Shown here in pieces: positions 13,090 to 18,875 of a stretch of 20,886 nt of DNA. A program made the position numbers and the translations under genes. The stretch is from Bacilli bacterium (GTDB taxonomy: Bacteria; Bacillota_I; Bacilli_A; RF39; UBA660), in assembly GCA_900766325.1 (NCBI GenBank), contig CAAFVA010000075.1, positions 1 to 20,886 on the forward strand. The letters are read 5' to 3'. How positions within the stretch are numbered: position 1 is the first letter of the stretch; the number at the start of each line of letters is the position of its first letter. The notes beneath the pieces were generated by a model, which did not search any database, was not told the origin of the DNA, and saw nothing but the letters and a program-made list of their open reading frames with translations.

Positions 13090-13994
13090 ATTTTTTTTAT
13101 TATGTTAGTTGCGGCGATAGCACCTTCTGATACTGCCGTTACTACTTGATATAGATCTTTACTTATCGCATCGCCTGCTGCATAAACATTATCACAAGAT
13201 GTTTTCATGTTATTATCTACTATTATTCCTTTATTATCAGAATTTAAATTAAGACTTTGATAATAAGCGATATTTGATTCTTGACCAATACAAACAAATA
13301 ACCCACTAACGTCTAAAGTACTATCATCATCCAAGATGATACCCGTTACTTTTTCCTTATCACCAAGTACTTTTTTCACTTTTTTATTTAAAATAACTTC
13401 AACGTTTTTGTTTTTTGTTACCTCTTTTTCCTTTTCGTCCGCTCTTAAAAAGCCTGACCTGTTTACTACGTACACCTTATTTGCAATATCACTCATATAA
13501 TTAACTGCTTCCATGGCCGAGTTACCGCCACCTATTATCGCAACATCTTTATCTTTATATAGTGCACCATCACAAACCGCACAATATGATATACCTCTTG
13601 CTTCATAAGCATCTGCGTTTTCAGCCTCCAATTTTCTAGGGGTTTTACCAGTTGCAATAAGAACGTATTTAGTTTTATATTCGTTATCTTTAGTAATTAT
13701 TAAAAATCCATCGTTATTTTTTTCTATATTAATTACCTTTTCGGTTTTAAAAGGAACACCTAGTGCTTCTGTTTGGGAATACATTCTAAAAGCAAGTGTT
13801 GTCCCATCCCCATCTAAATATCCTGGATAATTATCTATTTTATGAGTTTTATTTAAAGTGCCACCAGGTGCGGATGCTTCTATTATTAAAGGTGTAATAC
13901 CCGCTCTTTTCAAGTATATCGCAGCACTTATTCCCGCAGGCCCCGCACCTACTATCACAACATCAAAACTAACTTTTGATTTCGTTTTCTCCAT
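13071..13994 (-). CDS. trxB: Thioredoxin reductase
   Basis: The 307-residue flavoprotein reduces thioredoxin with NADPH. The FAD site GAGPAG is at about 16-21 and GGTLNKTHKIDNYPG near 44-58. The redox-active pair is C138-A-V-C141. The NAD(P)-binding GGGNSA lies at 155-160, and the second FAD motif is VYAAGDAISKDLYQVVTAVSEGA. The helix after the nucleotide fold reads VNRSGFLRAD, where many NADPH-type enzymes have HRRxxxRA, so cofactor preference is not certain. The ATG has a GAGGTG site and overlaps the end of lgt by 26 nt. Alternatively it could be a related ferredoxin- or NADH-linked reductase, but CxxC and the nucleotide motif favour TrxB. Confidence 0.92.
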   Translation of the reverse strand: MEKTKSKVSFDVVIVGAGPAGISAAIYLKRAGITPLIIEASAPGGTLNKTHKIDNYPGYLDGDGTTLAFRMYSQTEALGVPFKTEKVINIEKNNDGFLIITKDNEYKTKYVLIATGKTPRKLEAENADAYEARGISYCAVCDGALYKDKDVAIIGGGNSAMEAVNYMSDIANKVYVVNRSGFLRADEKEKEVTKNKNVEVILNKKVKKVLGDKEKVTGIILDDDSTLDVSGLFVCIGQESNIAYYQSLNLNSDNKGIIVDNNMKTSCDNVYAAGDAISKDLYQVVTAVSEGAIAATNIIKKIRKSNG

Positions 13995-14778
13995 ATTTCA
14001 CCTCTTCGTAACTCTTACATTTTATGCTGGTAATAATATACATTATTACACCTGTTATTACCATTAAAATTGATACTAATTGAGCAACTCTAATACTTCC
14101 TAACATCAAACTATCCGTTCTAAGTGATTCAATGAAGAACCTTATAACTCCGTACCAAATAAGATATAAAGCCGTAGTATTACCAAGTTTGGTACGCTTC
14201 ATTCCTCTTATACCCATTAATACGAAAAAACCTATTAAGCATAAAACTGATTCATAAAGAAACGTCGGATGATAATAATTACCACCGATATGCATACCTT
14301 CTATTATAAAATCAGGCAGATGTAAACCTTCTAAAAAACTTTTTGAAACCATACCACCATGAGCTTCCGCGTTAAAGAAATTACCCCAACGGCCAATACC
14401 CTGAGCCAAAATAAGACCCACAACCGCAATGTCCGTCATCTTTAAAATGCTAACATTATATTTTTTACAATATATTATTAACGTTATTAATCCAGCAATA
14501 ATCCCACCATGAATGGCAAGCCCGCCATTCCAAACTTTTATTATTTCCATGGGAAACTTTGAATAATAATTAAGATTAAATAAAACGTAATATACTCTTG
14601 CTCCTATGATACCAAAAACGACGCACCAAAAAATAAGATTAGTTACAAAAGAAGATGGTATGTTATATCTTTTTGCTTCTTTATTAATTATGATTGCGGC
14701 TAATATAATTCCAACAAAAATACAAATTGAATACCAAGTAATCGTAATTGGTCCTAAACTTATCGCTATTTTACTCAT
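13969..14778 (-). CDS. lgt: Prolipoprotein diacylglyceryl transferase
   Basis: The 269-residue integral membrane enzyme transfers diacylglycerol from phosphatidylglycerol to the lipobox cysteine of prelipoproteins. It has about seven membrane segments. The family signature GRWGNFFNAEAHGG lies at about 129-142. The WNGGLAIHGG motif (about 83-92) and the later YGVIRFFIESLRTDS hold conserved catalytic or lipid-binding His and Arg positions. Length is normal. It follows yvlD after 1 nt and overlaps trxB; lgt next to trxB is seen in several Firmicutes. Confidence 0.96.
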   Translation of the reverse strand: MSKIAISLGPITITWYSICIFVGIILAAIIINKEAKRYNIPSSFVTNLIFWCVVFGIIGARVYYVLFNLNYYSKFPMEIIKVWNGGLAIHGGIIAGLITLIIYCKKYNVSILKMTDIAVVGLILAQGIGRWGNFFNAEAHGGMVSKSFLEGLHLPDFIIEGMHIGGNYYHPTFLYESVLCLIGFFVLMGIRGMKRTKLGNTTALYLIWYGVIRFFIESLRTDSLMLGSIRVAQLVSILMVITGVIMYIITSIKCKSYEEVKYGENEIKS

Positions 14779-14779
14779 C

Positions 14780-15223
14780 TTATTTTTTACACCTTTCTAT
14801 TAATGGTTTTATAATAAGGCTTTCCATCAGAACGTTCATTATACTTATAAAAATGGATACTATAAACGGTGAGAAAAAACCTGTTAAATAAAAGTGTTTA
14901 CCAAGAATTAAACTTACCAACAAAAGAATAAATACGTTTATAACAAAATAAAACAACCCTAGTGACAATCCTATAAGGGGCAACGTTAAAGTCACCAAAA
15001 CCGGCTTAACCGTTTTATTAAGCACGTAAATTATAACCGCTGCCAAAATACCATACCAAATGTTTTCCACGTATAACGACCTAAACAAATTAGAAGTAAT
15101 AATTAAGACCAAAGCATATCCAAACATGTATATAAGCCATTCTAAAAACAAGTTTAAACGGTACTCAATATTAACACCTTTCTTTTTATCATTTTTATTA
15201 TTTTCTTCTATAATTACTCTCAT
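14780..15223 (-). CDS. YvlD-like phage-holin-superfamily-IV membrane protein
   Basis: This 147-residue protein has four membrane segments and the conserved block NKTVKPVLVTLTLPLIGLSLGLFYFVINVFILLLVSLI, typical of the YvlD/4-TMS 'phage holin' family. Despite the name these are chromosomal envelope proteins of unclear function, not lysis proteins. A charged cytoplasmic N-terminal extension (EENNKNDKKKG) precedes the first helix. It leads yvlD-lgt-trxB. A GGTGAT site and an extended -10 promoter lie just upstream. Confidence 0.85.
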   Translation of the reverse strand: MRVIIEENNKNDKKKGVNIEYRLNLFLEWLIYMFGYALVLIITSNLFRSLYVENIWYGILAAVIIYVLNKTVKPVLVTLTLPLIGLSLGLFYFVINVFILLLVSLILGKHFYLTGFFSPFIVSIFISIMNVLMESLIIKPLIERCKK

Positions 15224-15238
15224 TATATCACCATTTTA

Positions 15239-15255
15239 ATTATATCATAATGATA
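15239..15255 (-). promoter_or_regulatory. Extended -10 promoter with palindrome, upstream of yvlD-lgt-trxB
   Basis: Minus-strand TGA-TATAAT (TATAAT at 15239-15244), with a poor -35. A palindrome TATCAT-A-ATGATA (15243-15255) overlaps the -10 and could be an operator. It sits in the 52-bp gap after the amidohydrolase gene, where I see no terminator. Confidence 0.5.
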
Positions 15256-15275
15256 ATGTTTTATATATTCTTTTA

Positions 15276-16223
15276 TTAAATTTTATAAAAATTCTTGGCG
15301 TTTTTATAAAGTATTTTCTCACTATCAGAGTATGTCCAAGTATTTATTACCCTACTAACGGACCCGCAATCAACGTTACCATGATTATCTTTGTTCCAAT
15401 TAAAATCCAAATCGAAAATTAGTTTTTCCGGATCAACTAAACCTTTTAAAATGTTAAGATACCCTTTTTTTAAATATTCTTTTTTGGGTGTTAAGACTTT
15501 ATAAGGATCTAAGGATATGTCTAAATCAGGCCCAATTCCAATCATAATATTATCGCTTTTATTAACTAAACTAATGGTTTTTTCGTCCAAACAAGCACCG
15601 TGGTTTAAAACGCCTCTTAATTCATTTTCAAATAAAAATTTGAACCAATTTTGAGGGCTACACTTATTACGCCAAAACTTTGTATCTAAACCATAACCAT
15701 CATCATAATTATATACTGATGTGTGTAGTATTATAGGTAAATCATAATACTTAATTACTTCTACTAATTCAGGATTAACATCATCTTTAAAAAAACCACT
15801 ACTAAAGCCATGAAACTTAAGCGCAATAGGATTTGCCGTTTTAATAAAACTTTCAACGTAGGATGCTTCATCAAGTACGCCGTGAATAATGGGAACAAAA
15901 TTAATTTTAGTATTGGTTTTAGTATTTTTTATTAAATTATAATAATATTCATTAACGTTTTTATAAGGGTTAGATACCACTTTCTTTTTTACTACTTTAT
16001 CACCTTGTTTAATCAATTTAAAGTAATTTATTAACTTATAATTTTGATGTTCCCAAACAAGTGAGCAAACCTCTTTATCATCACCTTCAAAAACTGGCCA
16101 TGGCATGGGCATTAATAACCCCGCATCAATATTATTTCTTGTGCAATAATCATCATACGATTCTAGCGTTGTACCGTTAAAATAATAATCTTTACCAACG
16201 TGACTATGTGCGTCTATAACCAT
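15276..16223 (-). CDS. Amidohydrolase_2-type TIM-barrel hydrolase
   Basis: The 315-residue protein resembles the amidohydrolase-related superfamily (PF04909 type, which includes decarboxylases and hydrolases). Visible metal-site candidates are H6 and H8 in DAHSHVG, K136/H138 in LKFHGF, H167 in ILHTS, H208 in LNHGA, and D271/D273 in FDLDFNW. The specific reaction cannot be told from sequence. It has a very strong ribosome site (AGGAGGT, 7 nt from ATG) and lies 39 nt after the six-cysteine peptide gene, separated by a hairpin. Its place in the same run as a radical SAM maturase suggests, but does not prove, a role in peptide tailoring, leader removal or self-protection. Confidence 0.8.
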   Translation of the reverse strand: MVIDAHSHVGKDYYFNGTTLESYDDYCTRNNIDAGLLMPMPWPVFEGDDKEVCSLVWEHQNYKLINYFKLIKQGDKVVKKKVVSNPYKNVNEYYYNLIKNTKTNTKINFVPIIHGVLDEASYVESFIKTANPIALKFHGFSSGFFKDDVNPELVEVIKYYDLPIILHTSVYNYDDGYGLDTKFWRNKCSPQNWFKFLFENELRGVLNHGACLDEKTISLVNKSDNIMIGIGPDLDISLDPYKVLTPKKEYLKKGYLNILKGLVDPEKLIFDLDFNWNKDNHGNVDCGSVSRVINTWTYSDSEKILYKNAKNFYKI

Positions 16224-16242
16224 AAAGATAACCTCCTAAACA

Positions 16243-16268
16243 AAATAAGAACCAAAAAGTTCTTATTT
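16243..16268 (-). terminator. Hairpin between peptide gene and amidohydrolase (attenuator or weak terminator)
   Basis: AAATAAGAAC and GTTCTTATTT form a perfect 10-bp stem with a 6-nt loop on the minus strand. The peptide stop codon is inside the first arm. Only a short, interrupted T tract follows, so partial termination or 3'-end protection of the peptide message is more likely than full stop. Confidence 0.55.
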
Positions 16269-16442
16269 TTCATAAACGTTTCTTACTTCTTTTATGTTTT
16301 CGTTTTTATCTTTGCACCCCTTACAAGTGGTGTTACAAGACCCAACACCACCACCACAAGCACAACTATTACATACCGAAGCGTAATTCCGACTTGATGA
16401 TACCACCTGTTTTTTTATGGCGTTTTTATCTAACGTTTTCAT
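16263..16442 (-). CDS. Six-cysteine RiPP precursor peptide (candidate)
   Basis: This 59-residue peptide is too short for many gene finders. A charged leader of about 23 residues (MKTLDKNAIKKQVVSSSRNY...) is followed by the core CNSCACGGGVGSCNTTCKGC (24-43), with cysteines at 24, 27, 29, 36, 40 and 43. A charged tail of 16 residues ends the peptide. It starts on the stop of the radical SAM gene (ATGA overlap) and has the best ribosome site in the window, AAAGGAGGTGA 5 nt before ATG, as expected for a highly made substrate. Cys-rich cores beside SPASM maturases give thioether-bridged peptides (sactipeptides or ranthipeptides). It recalls Cys-rich clostridial peptides paired with CcpM-type maturases and is not clearly SCIFF. 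Bridge pattern and activity are unknown. Confidence 0.82.
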   Translation of the reverse strand: MKTLDKNAIKKQVVSSSRNYASVCNSCACGGGVGSCNTTCKGCKDKNENIKEVRNVYEK

Positions 16443-17782
16443 TGTCTCACCTCCTTTGCCTTATTACTTGTTTTTTCGTTTAAATAATAAGCTTCTTTAA
16501 GAATCCATGCTAATGTTTTTTTAGTATGTATGCAAAAAGGTTTATCAATCATTTTACGATTGCCAAACAAAGCCTCAGCTTGGATTGCGCAACCACCACC
16601 ACAAACAAATAACGAGTTACACTTTAAACATTTATCATTGTTTAATGTACTTCTTTCTTTCCAAAACTTTATTTCGTCAGAACTCATAATTTTTTCTATT
16701 GAAAGCTCATTTATGTTTCCGATTACGTACTTATCGGTTTTTAAATAACCATGACAAATGCATACGTCTCCATTTGGTTTTATAGCTAGCTGATTCGCTC
16801 CAATCGCTCCACAATCTGAAAATTTAAACTCATTGTTATAAAAACTATCTAACTTTCTTATTATTCTACCATCATAAACGTCATTAACCCGTAAAGCTTC
16901 ATATGATTTTATTAGAAAAGCACAAGCCTTCTTATAATAATCTTCCCAGTTAGAATCATAGCTTGTATAATGATATAAATTATAGAAAATACTTTTAACG
17001 CCAAGTCTTTTTAACCAGTTTAAGACTTCATCCTGGTTATTTAAAAGATCCTCTGAAACCGTTATTGATAAACCGAATTTAGCATTACTTAACTTAAGAT
17101 AAGGAAACTTCTTAATAACTTCATCATAAACACTTCTGCTTGTATGACGATAAATTCTATTTTTATCATTAAGCTCTTTAGGCCCATCAATAGATATACC
17201 TATTTCTACTTGTTTTTCTGCTAAAAATTCTATTTTTTCTTTATCTAACAAAGTAGCGTTAGTAACCATTGAAAAATCAATTGGCGAAGAAAGTTCGGTG
17301 GCCTTATTTAAAACAAGTTTTATAACATTCCAATTAACTAGTGGCTCACCACCATAAAATATAACAGATCCTCGCATTTTATTTAGTTTTAAATAATCAG
17401 TGTATTTAATAAGCGCTTCTAGTGCGGTTTTTTCACTCATGCTTATTTCTTTATTATTGTTAAATTGACAATTTTCTATAAAACAATACTTACACCCTAA
17501 ATTACAAGACGAGCTCATTATAAAGTACATTATGTTAACTTTACCCGTTACTTTTTCGTACCTTTCTTTTACCAGTTTTAACGCTTCGTCATCATGGCTT
17601 TTTTTAGTTACATATACTCCTATTTTTTTAAGCTTTTCCGTTTCTTGTTTTCCAACTGAAAAACTTTTGATTTTTTCATAAGTTTCACCATCAACATAAA
17701 CAACGTCCATTAACAGTGAATTATAAACAGCATATAAATCATCTTTTATCTTAACGTGATGAAAAAATCTAGAAAGTACCAT
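16439..17782 (-). CDS. Radical SAM/SPASM peptide maturase
   Basis: The 447-residue enzyme is predicted to install thioether or C-C links in the adjacent Cys-rich peptide. The N-terminal 80 residues (VLSRFFHHVKIKDDLYAVYNS...) look like the peptide-binding region of such maturases. The AdoMet [4Fe-4S] cluster site CNLGCKYC is C93/C97/C100, with a further Cys at 105, and FYGGEPL marks the AdoMet pocket. The C-terminal SPASM domain has DCG, CICHG, then CLKCNSLFVCGGGC and a last Cys in PFCIHTKK, enough ligands for two auxiliary clusters. I choose ATG 17782 because AGGTGA lies 5 nt before it; a GTG at 17791 overlaps that site. It overlaps the GNAT gene by 14 nt and the peptide gene by 4. Confidence 0.92.
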   Translation of the reverse strand: MVLSRFFHHVKIKDDLYAVYNSLLMDVVYVDGETYEKIKSFSVGKQETEKLKKIGVYVTKKSHDDEALKLVKERYEKVTGKVNIMYFIMSSSCNLGCKYCFIENCQFNNNKEISMSEKTALEALIKYTDYLKLNKMRGSVIFYGGEPLVNWNVIKLVLNKATELSSPIDFSMVTNATLLDKEKIEFLAEKQVEIGISIDGPKELNDKNRIYRHTSRSVYDEVIKKFPYLKLSNAKFGLSITVSEDLLNNQDEVLNWLKRLGVKSIFYNLYHYTSYDSNWEDYYKKACAFLIKSYEALRVNDVYDGRIIRKLDSFYNNEFKFSDCGAIGANQLAIKPNGDVCICHGYLKTDKYVIGNINELSIEKIMSSDEIKFWKERSTLNNDKCLKCNSLFVCGGGCAIQAEALFGNRKMIDKPFCIHTKKTLAWILKEAYYLNEKTSNKAKEVRQ

Positions 17783-18245
17783 CGTTATCACCTAGTTTCG
17801 TTACCATGATTATCTTATCCTCTTTGAATCCCAACTTCGTGTATAAATTGATCGCAGGAGTATTTTCCTTACATACTTTTAATTCTATATATTTTACGCC
17901 CAAGCTATAAGACCATTTTTTAAAAGCGTTAATAAGCTTAATAGCAACACCCGAACGCCTACTATTTTCCTCTATGTATAAAGCATCTAAAACGCTAACC
18001 TTATCAATTTTTGAATCACCATTATTTTGAATGTATCCATAAATGTAGCCGACAACGTCTTTTTTATTTTTCGCAACCAAAAGACAAACATCATCATTGT
18101 TATAAAATTTTTCATAAAGCGATTTTACAACACAGTTTTCATTAATGTTTTCGTCATATTTTTTTTCATCAACGATTAACTTAGTCAGTAATTTATTTAC
18201 TTTTTTTGCATCTTCATAAGTACTTTTTACTATTTTCAAATCCAT
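17769..18245 (-). CDS. GNAT-family N-acetyltransferase
   Basis: The 158-residue protein has the GNAT fold that transfers acetyl from acetyl-CoA to an amine. Motif A is YIEENSRRSGVAIKLINAFKKW (the R-R-S-G-V-A loop binds the pyrophosphate), and motif B is NTPAINLYTKLGFKED. Upstream VVGYIYGYI is the usual beta strand. Start 18245 (MDLKIVKS) is set by GGAGG 5 nt upstream; a GTG two codons earlier overlaps that site. It overlaps the radical SAM gene by 14 nt, so the two are coupled. It might acetylate the mature peptide (leader end or lysine) or confer immunity; general detoxification is equally possible. Confidence 0.88.
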   Translation of the reverse strand: MDLKIVKSTYEDAKKVNKLLTKLIVDEKKYDENINENCVVKSLYEKFYNNDDVCLLVAKNKKDVVGYIYGYIQNNGDSKIDKVSVLDALYIEENSRRSGVAIKLINAFKKWSYSLGVKYIELKVCKENTPAINLYTKLGFKEDKIIMVTKLGDNDGTF

Positions 18246-18306
18246 AAGCACCTCCGCTAATTAAATTATAAAAAATATAAACCAAGTATTTTGTCGCATA
18301 AATAAA

Positions 18307-18732
18307 CTAATTAATTTCTTTTTGTGTTTCCTCAACCCCAAGCGAATATGAAAACCTAATTAACGTTTCCTTTTTCTTTATGTAATAATACCCAAGAGAA
18401 AAACCCAAGTTATTTGCGATGTATCTGTCATCGTAATTATTTTCTTTATCTAAATAAGTCCAATATATTATTTTTCTTTCGTCCGTAGTTAATTTGTTAA
18501 AAGAGAATCTAAAATAATTAATAAATTCTATTCTTGCCTTTCTTTCTTCCGGATCCAAAGTTACATAAGTATTTGTACTTGGTGTATAGCTCAATTCCTC
18601 CAAAAGAAAGTTATCCTGTATATTAGACGTTGAACCATTATCAACGGACAAACAATAATACACGTATTTAGAAATGGTTTGTTCTACGTTCTTTTTAGTT
18701 TTTGACCAAGAAATATTTATTGGTTGTATCAT
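18307..18732 (-). CDS. ArpU-like/sigma-70-region-4-like transcriptional regulator
   Basis: This 141-residue protein resembles the ArpU family of phage late-gene regulators. The N-terminal half is helical and poorly conserved. The C-terminal part (about 66-135) has FNKLTTDERKIIYWTYLDKENNYDDRYIANNLGFSLGYYYIKKKETLIRFSYSLGVE, the region-4-like helix-turn-helix with the usual final LGVE. I place the start at 18732 (MIQPINISW), 9 nt after AAGGAG; an ATG 13 codons upstream has no such site. It stands alone between the uvrA terminator and the GNAT gene with no clear terminator after it, so it may be transcribed into the peptide locus and control it. It could instead be a phage relic. Confidence 0.65.
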   Translation of the reverse strand: MIQPINISWSKTKKNVEQTISKYVYYCLSVDNGSTSNIQDNFLLEELSYTPSTNTYVTLDPEERKARIEFINYFRFSFNKLTTDERKIIYWTYLDKENNYDDRYIANNLGFSLGYYYIKKKETLIRFSYSLGVEETQKEIN

Positions 18733-18755
18733 GATAACAGCTCCTTTCAAATGAT

Positions 18756-18764
18756 ATTCTATCA
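18756..18764 (-). promoter_or_regulatory. Probable extended -10 promoter for the ArpU-like gene
   Basis: Minus-strand TGA-TAGAAT (TAGAAT at 18756-18761) lies 24 bp before the chosen start. The -35 is weak (TTAACT at 19 bp). It may serve the whole run down to the amidohydrolase. Confidence 0.4.
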
Positions 18765-18808
18765 TTTTCAAAAGAATAAAAGTTAATTAGAAAATAATGA
18801 ATAAATTA

Positions 18809-18849
18809 TAAAAAAATAAGGTAAAGATATTTTATATCTCTACCTTATT
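18809..18849 (-). terminator. Strong intrinsic terminator of uvrA
   Basis: Arms 18834-18849 and 18815-18830 pair over 16 bp including one G-T, with a 3-nt loop and a run of seven T's on the minus strand. It starts about 25 bp after the uvrA stop. Confidence 0.92.
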
Positions 18850-18875
18850 TATTACACATTTGTTTTAAAATCACT

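Noticed and set aside
14780..15223. Phage lysis holin
   Set aside because: The family name contains 'phage holin', but the neighbours lgt and trxB and the conserved YvlD-type block mark a chromosomal envelope protein; no endolysin is nearby.
16263..16442. SCIFF identity for the Cys-rich peptide
   Set aside because: It has six cysteines in a short span, but the spacing and the GGG turn do not match the SCIFF core as I know it, and the neighbours differ. I kept only the general Cys-rich RiPP call.
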